A stretch of 64,000 bases of DNA from CAYMMX01 sp964391675 (GTDB lineage Bacteria; Cyanobacteriota; Vampirovibrionia; Gastranaerophilales; Gastranaerophilaceae): positions 124,001 to 188,000 of the forward strand of contig CAYMMX010000003.1 in assembly GCA_964391675.1 (NCBI GenBank). Reading direction: 5' to 3'. The stretch's first letter is position 1; each line of letters starts with the position of its first letter. The notes beneath the pieces are model-generated. The model saw only the letters and a program-made list of their open reading frames with translations, searched no databases and had not been told where the DNA came from. A program made the position numbers and the translations under genes. This document shows positions 42,680-49,848 of this stretch, in pieces.

Positions 42680-43441
42680 ATGACTCTTACAAAAAGAATA
42701 ATACCTTGTTTAGATGTAAAAAACGGACAAACCGTAAAAGGAATAAATTTTGAAAACCTTCAATATGCAGGAGATCCGATAGTTCTTGCAAAAAAGTATT
42801 CGGATGAAGGTGCTGATGAACTAGTTTTCCTTGATATAACAGCAACAAACGAAGGAAGAAAAACGACTGTAAAAATGGTTGAAAAAGTTGCTAAACAAGT
42901 TTTTATCCCCTTTACAGTTGGAGGCGGTATATCTTCTATAGAAGATATGAAAACTTTACTGACTGCAGGAGCAGATAAAATAGCAATAAATTCGGCAGCT
43001 GTTAAAAATCCTGATTTAATAAAAAAAGCATCTGAATATTTTGGTTCACAATGTGTTGTGGTAGCAATAGATGCAAAATATACTGATAAAGATTTTTATG
43101 TATTTATCAATGCCGGACAAAAAAATACCGGCATAAAACTTTTAGACTGGATAAAAATGGTACAAGATTATGGAGCCGGAGAAATACTACTGACCTCTAT
43201 GGATGCAGATGGAACACAAAACGGATTCGATATTAAAATGACAAAACTTGTGGCGGATAATGTTAATATTCCTGTAATAGCATCAGGTGGAGCAGGAAAT
43301 TCTATAGAACATTTTGTTACAGTTTTTAAAGAAGCTAATGCAGATGCAGCACTCGCAGCATCAATATTTCATTATAATACTTTGCCTATAGAAACTCTTA
43401 AATCAGGTCTTATAAAAGAAGAAATAGCTATCAGATATTAA
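42680..43441 (+). CDS. hisF: Imidazole glycerol phosphate synthase subunit HisF
   Basis: 253-residue TIM barrel. It has the catalytic Asp of IIPCLDVKNGQTVKG (about 11), the phosphate site FTVGGGI, INSAAVKNP, the second Asp in VVAIDAKY, GEILLTSMDADGTQNGFD, and PVIASGGAG near the C-terminus. HisF cyclises PRFAR with ammonia supplied by HisH to give IGP and AICAR, linking histidine and purine synthesis. hisH is not in the window. It starts on the base after the aroE stop without its own ribosome binding site, consistent with translational coupling. Confidence 0.97.
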   Translation: MTLTKRIIPCLDVKNGQTVKGINFENLQYAGDPIVLAKKYSDEGADELVFLDITATNEGRKTTVKMVEKVAKQVFIPFTVGGGISSIEDMKTLLTAGADKIAINSAAVKNPDLIKKASEYFGSQCVVVAIDAKYTDKDFYVFINAGQKNTGIKLLDWIKMVQDYGAGEILLTSMDADGTQNGFDIKMTKLVADNVNIPVIASGGAGNSIEHFVTVFKEANADAALAASIFHYNTLPIETLKSGLIKEEIAIRY

Positions 43442-43543
43442 TTTATAGACAGTTGACTAATATCCAAAAAAACTATATTAATGTATAAAATAGTAATAGA
43501 GTATAAACTCTAAAAAACTTTATACTTAACACGATTCAGCTAT

Positions 43544-43574
43544 AACCCGATTAAAATAATCGGGTTTTTTTTAC
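43544..43574 (+). terminator. Rho-independent terminator downstream of hisF
   Basis: Perfect AACCCGATTA / TAATCGGGTT 10-bp stem, AAA loop, then T8. It sits about 100 bp after hisF. In between, AGTATAAA / TTTATACT (43500-43526) forms another hairpin, so the interval could encode a short RNA or be the 3' UTR. Confidence 0.85.
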
Positions 43575-43679
43575 TTTTAATTAAAAATCAAACTTGATTT
43601 ACAATTTTGTATGAAGATATATTACACAAGAATTGTTAATATTTCAGTAAAAAGGTTAAAAAAACGTTAAAATAAGAAT

Positions 43680-43892
43680 ATGGATATTATTAAAAATTTG
43701 AAAGATTATAAGTTGAGTACTCAACAAAAAATATTTGCGAGCTATTTAAAAGAAAATATCAGCTCGTATAGTTGTAGTGAAAAAATTACGAATACAACTT
43801 ATCTTCAGAAATATTTTTTACCTGAAAATGATTTTGTAATTTACAGTACCGGAGTGGCAGACCCTAGGTTATTACTAAGAAGAGCTGTATAA
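43680..43892 (+). CDS. Small hypothetical protein
   Basis: 70 residues: MDIIKNLKDYKLSTQQKIF, then a Ser/Tyr-rich centre with SYSCSEKIT, and a C-terminal VADPRLLLRRAV. No family recognised and no good ribosome binding site before ATG (AAGAAT only). It stands alone between two terminators, so it needs its own promoter. The codon choice resembles neighbouring genes. It may be real or a chance frame. Confidence 0.4.
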   Translation: MDIIKNLKDYKLSTQQKIFASYLKENISSYSCSEKITNTTYLQKYFLPENDFVIYSTGVADPRLLLRRAV

Positions 43893-43901
43893 TTTTATTA
43901 T

Positions 43902-43945
43902 AATAGAAAAGGGCTTATAAAAATTTTCATAAGCCCTTTTCTATT
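43902..43945. terminator. Long bidirectional terminator-like hairpin
   Basis: A perfect 17-bp stem starting AATAGAAAAGGGCTTAT and returning after a 10-nt loop, with an A-rich 5' flank and a T-rich 3' arm. Its right arm shares the final TT with the -35 box of the tRNA promoter. Confidence 0.7.
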
Positions 43946-43971
43946 GACAAAAAGCGTTTAGCGGGTAGAAT
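43944..43971 (+). promoter_or_regulatory. Promoter of tRNA-Gln
   Basis: Perfect TTGACA (43944-43949), 16-bp spacer with GCGGG, and TAGAAT (43966-43971, 5/6), ending 19 bp before the mature tRNA. This is the best -35/-10 pair I see in the window. Confidence 0.75.
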
Positions 43972-43990
43972 TGAAATATATTCTAAATAT

Positions 43991-44062
43991 TGGGGCGTAG
44001 CCAAGCGGTAAGGCACCTGGTTTTGGTCCAGGCATTCAGAGGTTCGAATCCTTTCGCCCCAG
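43991..44062 (+). tRNA. tRNA-Gln (anticodon TTG)
   Basis: The cloverleaf folds fully. The acceptor is TGGGGCG / CGCCCCA with discriminator G. The D arm has CCAAGCGGTAAGGC, the anticodon stem is CCTGG / CCAGG with loop TTTTGGT (anticodon TTG at 44023-44025), and the T arm has the GGTTCGAATCC core. A U-A first pair is usual for bacterial tRNA-Gln. CCA is not encoded. It has its own promoter and terminator. The last 12 nt are duplicated at 44236-44247. Confidence 0.95.
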
Positions 44063-44247
44063 AGTATTAAAAGAGCTCTCTTACGAGAGCTCTTTTAATA
44101 CTCTTTTGGGACGGTAGATGAGAACCGAAGGTGAGAATCGCGCGAGTGAGCCGAGGCTGGAGGAGTTTTCTTTGGAGCAAGCAAAGCTTGTGAAAAGAAA
44201 ATCCGTAACGCCGTTTAACGCGAACGAGCAAGACACTTTCGCCCCAG
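44051..44247 (+). repeat. Direct repeat of the tRNA-Gln 3' end bracketing a GC-rich insert
   Basis: CTTTCGCCCCAG occurs as the 3' end of tRNA-Gln (44051-44062) and again at 44236-44247. The 173 bp between them hold the tRNA terminator and a G+C-rich stretch unlike the genome background, able to fold into a long hairpin (GGAGTTTTCTTT ... AAAGAAAATCC around GCAAGCAAAGC). The layout is that of attL/attR left by integration at a tRNA, but no integrase is present. It could be a mini-element, a scar or a repeat that carries its own target copy. Confidence 0.45.
44062..44107 (+). terminator. Terminator of tRNA-Gln
   Basis: A perfect 19-bp inverted repeat beginning GAGTATTAAAAGAGCTCTC at the discriminator base, TTAC loop, and a TTTT run after the returning arm. 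Confidence 0.8.
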
Positions 44248-44352
44248 TATCAAAATTTTGCTTTAGAACTTTAACTCCTGAATCATCAGAAGAAATATCA
44301 ATCCCTAAATTATTTAAACTTTCTACAAAATTACCTTTTCTTGATGCTTTTT
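44248..44352 (-). pseudogene. Possible gene fragment beyond the GAF protein stop
   Basis: On the minus strand, just after the stop of the GAF protein and one frame away, native-looking codons encode SRKGNFVESLNNLGIDISSD and onward to the tRNA-derived repeat, with no start codon. An A7 run lies at the junction, so a frameshift that cut off the end of the GAF protein is possible. Alternatively it is the remnant of another gene truncated at the repeat. The plus-strand frame across it (44118-44408) looks like a shadow. Confidence 0.3.
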
Positions 44353-46176
44353 TTATATATCATTCATATCCTTTGTCAACTCCAAAAGTTTATTACAACT
44401 GGTTATAATATTATTTAAATATTCTACTTCTCTTGAGCGTTCAAATTCATTTTGATATAGGAGCATAGATGTATCAAGAATTTCCCTGGCAGGTTTTTTT
44501 ATTTGTCCATAAACCTCTGAGATAAAGGATTTTCTTGAAAGTAAACATTCTTGTGCTTTTTGGTATAATTCAGCATGATAAAAAGCAATTCCTGCCTGCG
44601 TACACATATTTCTTGCCCGATTAATTTCTTCATTGGATAATCTTCTTATATCATTTACAAAATTAATACAAAAGAAACCTATTATATTTTGTTGATAGAG
44701 AACAGGGAAATTATAGCTCGATTTTATATTATAATCATCCAAAAATCTCAACAAATTTTGTGAATCATTATTTTGCGCAATATATTCTTTTATAGAGGGT
44801 ATATTAAATTCTCTTTTTTCTAAAAGGGGTTGTATAAAATCCTTAACATCCGGTTCGGACCAATCATAACCGATAATACTTTTTTCACCCTTAAGCGGTA
44901 AATATTCTGAATTTTCATCTACGGGTAAATAAATTTTGTTTTTAGAATCATATTCTGAAAAAAATACTCTATCTGCGCTAAAAAAATTTCCGATATTTTT
45001 TACAAAGAGTTTTTTAATAATAGTTTTATCTATCGAACTTCTCAATATTTCTATTATATTTCTATTTATTTTCTCTCTTTCTGCTTGCAACTTAATAGTT
45101 TCATATAATTTTGCCTGATGCAAGGCTATTCCTGCTTGAATTGCGATAATCCTTACAAATTCTAAGTCTTCTTCGCTTAATCTTTTATAGTCTTTTAGAA
45201 AATCAATCAATAAAAAACCTATTAAATTATTAGCATAATAAATAGAAAGTCCATAAAATGATTTTAGATTATGTTTTCTTGCAAATTCTACTTCAGAAGA
45301 ATCCTCAAGATTGTTTTTCCTTACGAAATCTTCAAAATCTAAGAAAATTATTTCTTTTTCTTGTCTAAAGGAGTCTATCCAAATTTTTAAAGCAGGATCG
45401 TTAGTATCCCATCCTACAAAACTTATAATATCATCGGCACTTCTGTATTCAGAATGTTCATCTATAAAAAAACAATCCCCTTCTTTATCATAACTAAGAA
45501 TAAAACATATATCGGCACCTAAAGCTTGTCCTATTTCGCTAACAATTTTTTTCTTAATAAGATTAACATCTAAAGAGCTACGAATTGTTTCAAATATTCG
45601 TCTAAGTAAATATTCCTTTTCAGCCTGTTTTTTAATTGTATTGTATAGTTTTGATTGATAAAAAGCCAACGATACTTGATCAGCGATAATACTTAAAAAA
45701 TCAATTTCATCCTCTGTAATATAATGTTCTGTTTTTGTATACTGTAAAGCTAATGCTCCAAGAAGTTCTTTTTTATAAATCAATGGAAAACTATATGCTG
45801 ATGATATACAATATCTTTCTATAGAATCTCTATCAATACTAAAATCTATCTCTTCATCAGTAAAAATTTCTTTATTATTAATAAGAATTTTTTTACCTTT
45901 CTTAGCCAATTCTAAGAATGAGGGAAAATCTTTATCTAAAATTTTTCCAAGATAAGAAATCGCACTATCGGGAGATTTATATTCATTGGTAATCTCTTTA
46001 GATATTCCTTCTGTTTTTTCATACTCTACTATGAAACAATTATCTGCTTCAAATATTTTGCCTAATGTTTCTACTATTTTTTGTTTAGTAATTTCTATAT
46101 CAAGAGAATCTCTTATTGTTTCAACAATATCTTTATATAATATTGATACTTCTTTTCGTGTCATTGATTCAAACAT
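44353..46176 (-). CDS. Triple-GAF protein with degenerate histidine-kinase end
   Basis: 607 residues from the ATG at 46176 (8 nt after GAGG); a TTG six codons upstream is less likely. Three GAF domains follow each other (about 20-175, 190-370, 385-545), each ending in a similar helix (QVSLAFYQSKLYNTIKKQAEKE; QAGIALHQAKLYETIK; QAGIAFYHAELYQKA) that joins it to the next. Residues about 548-607 look like a HisKA helix pair (FISEVYGQIKKPAREIL ... LLELTKDMNDI), but the SHELRTP motif is replaced by YGQIKKP, so the phospho-acceptor His is absent. There is no ATPase domain. It is probably a ligand sensor or a decayed kinase. Cytoplasmic. Confidence 0.82.
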   Translation of the reverse strand: MFESMTRKEVSILYKDIVETIRDSLDIEITKQKIVETLGKIFEADNCFIVEYEKTEGISKEITNEYKSPDSAISYLGKILDKDFPSFLELAKKGKKILINNKEIFTDEEIDFSIDRDSIERYCISSAYSFPLIYKKELLGALALQYTKTEHYITEDEIDFLSIIADQVSLAFYQSKLYNTIKKQAEKEYLLRRIFETIRSSLDVNLIKKKIVSEIGQALGADICFILSYDKEGDCFFIDEHSEYRSADDIISFVGWDTNDPALKIWIDSFRQEKEIIFLDFEDFVRKNNLEDSSEVEFARKHNLKSFYGLSIYYANNLIGFLLIDFLKDYKRLSEEDLEFVRIIAIQAGIALHQAKLYETIKLQAEREKINRNIIEILRSSIDKTIIKKLFVKNIGNFFSADRVFFSEYDSKNKIYLPVDENSEYLPLKGEKSIIGYDWSEPDVKDFIQPLLEKREFNIPSIKEYIAQNNDSQNLLRFLDDYNIKSSYNFPVLYQQNIIGFFCINFVNDIRRLSNEEINRARNMCTQAGIAFYHAELYQKAQECLLSRKSFISEVYGQIKKPAREILDTSMLLYQNEFERSREVEYLNNIITSCNKLLELTKDMNDI

Positions 46177-46399
46177 CCTAATATCCTCTAACAATAGTAA
46201 AATAGTTTAAATCAAATTATAAAATAATATAAAGCCCAGTCAGACTATTATAAAATGTAATTGCTTTAATATATGAAGTTCGAATTTTATTATTACATAT
46301 AAGTTTTCAGTTGAATAGTTTTAGCTTATAAGACTTTTATATGTACACTTGAGAATTTTTACATTTTTTTATATGATAAAGTAAAGAAAGCAGAACCCT

Positions 46400-47314
46400 A
46401 TGATTTATAATAATATTCTAGAATTAATAGGAAAAACACCATTGGTTAAGCTTAACAAGCTTAACGATACAAACTGTGAAATAGTTCTGAAATTAGAGTT
46501 TTTTAATCCATCCGGCTCAGTAAAAGATAGAGCTGCTTTTTATATGCTTAATGAAGCAAGCAAACTTGGTAAAATTAATAAAGATACAGTTATAATAGAA
46601 CCAACTAGCGGAAATACAGGTATAGGACTTGCAATGTGCTGTGCGGTTATGGGCTTAAAGCTTATTATAACTATGCCGGAGAGTATGTCACTTGAACGAA
46701 GAAAAATGATTACGGCATATGGTGCACAATTAGTATTAACACCAAAAGAATTAGGGATGCAAGGTGCTGTTGATAAAGCTTTTGAAGTCGCAAAACAAAA
46801 CCCGAATTCATTTATACCGTCACAGTTTTCAAATAACGCAAATGTGCTTGCTCATATTGAAACCACATCAAAAGAAATTTTTGAAGCAACAGATGGCAAA
46901 GTTGATATTGTTGTAGCAGGAATTGGAACATCCGGTACAACTATGGGGCTTTCAGAAGGTTTAAAAAAATTAAAACCTTCTGTTAAAATTTATGGTGTTG
47001 AACCTTATGAAAGCCCTCTACTAACAGAAGGACATGCTCATCCTCATAAAATTCAAGGAATTGGTGCAAATTTTATACCCGAACTTTTTAACCCTGAAAA
47101 AATTGACGGAATAATTAAAATTGAAGGTGACACTGCAATTAACACAGCAAGGGATTTGGCAATTAATGAAGGTATTTTAGTTGGAATCTCTTCGGGTGCT
47201 ATTTTAAAAGCGGCATTAATACTAGCTAAAAAACCCGAAAATAAAGGGAAACTAATTATTGCAATTATGTGCGACTTTGGTGAAAGATACTTATCTACTG
47301 AATTATTTAATTAA
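46400..47314 (+). CDS. cysK: Cysteine synthase A (O-acetylserine sulfhydrylase)
   Basis: 304 residues. PLP-binding Lys lies in EFFNPSGSVKDRAAFYM (about residue 41), and substrate loop EPTSGNTGIGLAM (about 67-80), PEGM-like MPESMSLERR, GIGTSGTTMGLSEGLK for the PLP phosphate, IQGIGANFIPELF and GISSGAILKAAL are all present. It makes cysteine from O-acetylserine and sulfide. cysE follows 12 bp later, so the pair forms a cysteine biosynthesis operon, and the enzymes may form the cysteine synthase complex: the CysE C-terminus is, however, not the usual GDGI/Ile. No riboswitch is recognised upstream. Confidence 0.96.
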   Translation: MIYNNILELIGKTPLVKLNKLNDTNCEIVLKLEFFNPSGSVKDRAAFYMLNEASKLGKINKDTVIIEPTSGNTGIGLAMCCAVMGLKLIITMPESMSLERRKMITAYGAQLVLTPKELGMQGAVDKAFEVAKQNPNSFIPSQFSNNANVLAHIETTSKEIFEATDGKVDIVVAGIGTSGTTMGLSEGLKKLKPSVKIYGVEPYESPLLTEGHAHPHKIQGIGANFIPELFNPEKIDGIIKIEGDTAINTARDLAINEGILVGISSGAILKAALILAKKPENKGKLIIAIMCDFGERYLSTELFN

Positions 47315-47326
47315 AGAGGAAGCTAT

Positions 47327-47977
47327 ATGTTAACGAATATATTACAAACACTAAAAGAAGACATAGGTATAATCTATAAAAAAGATCCTGCTGCAACAAA
47401 TTTAATCGAAGTAATTTTTTGCTATCCGGGATTTCATGCACTTTTAATTCACAGAATTGCTCACAAGCTTTGGATATGGAAAATCCCTGTACTTCCCCGC
47501 CTTCTTTCAACAGTAGCAAGATTCTTAACCGGAATTGACATTCATCCCGGTGCAACTATAGGAAGAAGATTTTTTATTGACCACGGTATGGGTGTAGTAA
47601 TCGGAGAAACAGCAGAAATAGGTGATGATGTATTGCTATATCAGGGAGTAACCCTTGGCGGGACCAGTGCTAAAAAAGAAAAACGTCATCCAACCTTGGG
47701 AAGAGGGGTAGTTGTAGGAGCAGGAGCGAAAGTTTTAGGGAATATCACTTTAGGCAATTATGCAAAAGTCGGAGCAGGTTCTGTTGTTGTTCATGATGTA
47801 CCCGAACATTCTACTGTTGTGGGTATTCCAGGAAGAATTGTAATTCAGAAAATATTTAATGAAGAAAACGGAGTTCTAATGCACAACAGAATACCAGATC
47901 CCGTTTCTTGTGAACTAAACCGACTAAAATATGAGCTTCAGGATTTAAAAGAAAAGTTTGAACAAAAGAATAAATAA
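47327..47977 (+). CDS. cysE: Serine O-acetyltransferase
   Basis: 216 residues. A helical N-terminal domain (VIFCYPGFHALLIHRIAHKLW, about 28-48) precedes the left-handed beta-helix of hexapeptide repeats (GIDIHPGATIGRRFFIDHGMGVVIGETAEIGDDVLLYQGVTLGGT), with the catalytic His in IDHGMG and the GGT loop. GAGAKVLGNITLGNYAKVGAGSVV and VVGIPGR complete it. It makes O-acetylserine for CysK. The C-terminal tail (about 175-216) is helical and Lys/Glu-rich, ending FEQKNK. The length matches short Bacillus/cyanobacterial CysE. Ribosome binding site AGAGGAAG. Confidence 0.95.
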   Translation: MLTNILQTLKEDIGIIYKKDPAATNLIEVIFCYPGFHALLIHRIAHKLWIWKIPVLPRLLSTVARFLTGIDIHPGATIGRRFFIDHGMGVVIGETAEIGDDVLLYQGVTLGGTSAKKEKRHPTLGRGVVVGAGAKVLGNITLGNYAKVGAGSVVVHDVPEHSTVVGIPGRIVIQKIFNEENGVLMHNRIPDPVSCELNRLKYELQDLKEKFEQKNK

Positions 47978-48012
47978 AGCAATTATTTATAATTATTTTT
48001 CTTTAATAATAT

Positions 48013-48897
48013 ATGGTAGAGTCTATTAATAGTGTAAATGATCAAAAATATGAAAAACCTGGACTGATTGCTAATATGGGTGGTATTGTTGCGAGTATTG
48101 GAACAATGGCAGGTGCTGGTTATTTAGGGAATAGAATAAGCAAACAAATAGCCGGGCAACTTCATGCTAATAAAGCTAATCTTGACGATATTGTTATTAT
48201 AAATAACTATATTTCAAATTTTCAACAAGTAAATCCTTTAGGATTAGCATCTAAAGGCGTATCAATAAAAAGATATTCTATACAAAATGCGGCGGAAATA
48301 GAAAATATATTAAAACGAGAAGAAAGTTTTTTAATAAAAAAATTGCCTAAAAACATTAAGGAGTATTTTAATAATGCCTTTAACGAAATTAAACTGGGTA
48401 TTAATGCTTTATATTGTAGAGCTACAAAAACTATTGTATTGCCGGAAAAAGGAATGACTTTTAGTGTTTTCCATGAGTTAGGACATGCTGCAAATGCAAA
48501 CTTAAATAAAATTAGTAATATATTACAAGGTTCAAGAAAATCTACAATTTTTATTCTACCAATGTTTTTAATAGCTTTATTAAAAACAAAAAAAGCACCA
48601 GAAGAAAAATCAACTAATTTGATAGGCAAAACCACCGATTTTATAAAAAACAATTACGGAAAATTATCTTTAATTATGATTTTACCAGCAATTATTGAAG
48701 AACATTTAGCATCTTTAAGAGGTGAAAAAATAGCAGAAAAAGTTATTAGTTCAGATACGCTTAAAAAAGTAATTAAGAATAATAGATTATGTTTATTATC
48801 TTATATTGCACTGGCAGGAACTTTTATTGCAGGGACTTTTTCTGCAATAAAAATCAAAGATTTTATTGCAAAACCGAAACCTGTTAAAGATGAATAA
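48013..48897 (+). CDS. Membrane protein with HELGH zinc-peptidase motif
   Basis: 294 residues, family not recognised. It has a hydrophobic small-residue helix near the N-terminus (about 18-40, LIANMGGIVASIGTMAGAGYL). The core reads ATKTIVLPEKGMTFSVFHELGHAANANLNK, with H154-E155-L-G-H158, and a second element PAIIEEHLASLRGEK (Glu229/Glu230) that is the usual third-ligand position in HExxH...EExxAS peptidases. Further hydrophobic segments lie at about 177-192, 217-230 and 258-276. I infer an integral membrane or membrane-associated metallopeptidase. No ribosome binding site is apparent; TATAAT (47988-47993) suggests a start about 12 nt before ATG. Confidence 0.72.
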   Translation: MVESINSVNDQKYEKPGLIANMGGIVASIGTMAGAGYLGNRISKQIAGQLHANKANLDDIVIINNYISNFQQVNPLGLASKGVSIKRYSIQNAAEIENILKREESFLIKKLPKNIKEYFNNAFNEIKLGINALYCRATKTIVLPEKGMTFSVFHELGHAANANLNKISNILQGSRKSTIFILPMFLIALLKTKKAPEEKSTNLIGKTTDFIKNNYGKLSLIMILPAIIEEHLASLRGEKIAEKVISSDTLKKVIKNNRLCLLSYIALAGTFIAGTFSAIKIKDFIAKPKPVKDE

Positions 48898-48938
48898 AAA
48901 GAACTTATAAAATCTGTTTATAGTTTATATGAAATAAT

Positions 48939-49018
48939 ATCAACCATATACATGATGTCATTCATCCCTAATTTTATACAATTATTATAGATATCTTGTA
49001 CTGATAGGGATGGTTGAT
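48939..49018 (+). promoter_or_regulatory. Inverted repeats that can mask the sigma-factor ribosome binding site
   Basis: ATCAACCAT (48939-48947) is complementary to ATGGTTGAT (49010-49018), which covers the bases up to and into the start codon. CATCCCTA (48963-48970) is complementary to TAGGGATG (49005-49012), which contains the ribosome binding site. The two pairings share 49010-49012, so they compete and could be alternative states of a translational switch. Confidence 0.45.
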
Positions 49019-49838
49019 GCATCAAGATTTAGAATATAATTCATATAGCAAAATCAAAAGACTTACTGATAGTGAGTTAGAATCATTATGGACAGAATTT
49101 TTTAAAGATAAGCACAATAAAAAAGTTCGTGATTCTCTTATTGTTCAATATATTTATTTAACAAGATATGTTGTAGGTCGTGTTAAAGTATCACTTCCGC
49201 CTACATTTTCCATTGAGGATATTTCAAGCTATGGGGTTGAGGGATTAATTGATGCAATAGAAAAATTTTCTCCAAATAAAGGTGCAAGATTTGAAACATA
49301 TGCTCTTATGAGAATCCGTGGAAATATTATTGACAAGATTCGCTCTCAGGATTTTCTGCCAAGAAGTGCAAGAAAAAAGATTAAAGATGTAAAAGAAACT
49401 CAAGAACAACTAAGACAAAAACTCGGAAGACAACCAACTTCAGCAGAAGTTGGAGAGGTATTAGGACTTGAAAAAGAAAAAGTAGATCAAATATTATCAG
49501 AAGATACGACTGTTGGCTCCTTATACGATAAAAAAGGATCATCTGAAGATAGCGTAGAAATTATAGACACTATTCAAGACAAGCGTTTGGCCCCACATGA
49601 AGAAATGGAACAAAAAGATATTAAACGTGAGTTAGAATATGCACTTAAAAAACTTCCTGAACGTGAAAGAATGATAATGGTTCTTTATTACCATGAAAAC
49701 ATGACATTAAAAGAAATTGGTGAAACAATAGAAATTTCTGAATCCAGAGTTTGTCAATTACACGCGCAGGCAGTTATGAAATTGAAAAATATCTTAAGTG
49801 AAAACCGCACAGGAAGATTACAAAAAAGTATAGTTTAA
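49017..49838 (+). CDS. fliA: Sigma-28-type RNA polymerase sigma factor
   Basis: 273 residues from an ATG 6 nt after AGGGA; a TTG directly upstream is less likely. Region 2 has RDSLIVQYIYLTRYVVGRV, GVEGLIDAIEKFSPNKGARFETYALMRIRGNIIDKIR, the typical FliA/WhiG/SigF core. Region 3 is LRQKLGRQPTSAEVGEVLG and region 4 is LPERERMIMVLYYHENMTLKEIGETIEISESRVCQLHAQAVMKL. With flagellar genes in the window, a FliA role is most likely; a general stress or development sigma of the same group remains possible. Cytoplasmic. Convergent with dnaJ. Confidence 0.9.
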   Translation: MHQDLEYNSYSKIKRLTDSELESLWTEFFKDKHNKKVRDSLIVQYIYLTRYVVGRVKVSLPPTFSIEDISSYGVEGLIDAIEKFSPNKGARFETYALMRIRGNIIDKIRSQDFLPRSARKKIKDVKETQEQLRQKLGRQPTSAEVGEVLGLEKEKVDQILSEDTTVGSLYDKKGSSEDSVEIIDTIQDKRLAPHEEMEQKDIKRELEYALKKLPERERMIMVLYYHENMTLKEIGETIEISESRVCQLHAQAVMKLKNILSENRTGRLQKSIV

Positions 49839-49848
49839 ATTATCAAGC

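Noticed and set aside
44118..44408. 96-codon plus-strand frame after tRNA-Gln
   Set aside because: It crosses the direct repeat and the GC-rich insert, lacks a ribosome binding site, has no family resemblance and overlaps the end of the GAF gene; the minus frame looks more native.
48222..48653. 143-codon minus-strand frame inside the HELGH gene
   Set aside because: Antisense shadow of a gene with clear peptidase motifs; no ribosome binding site.
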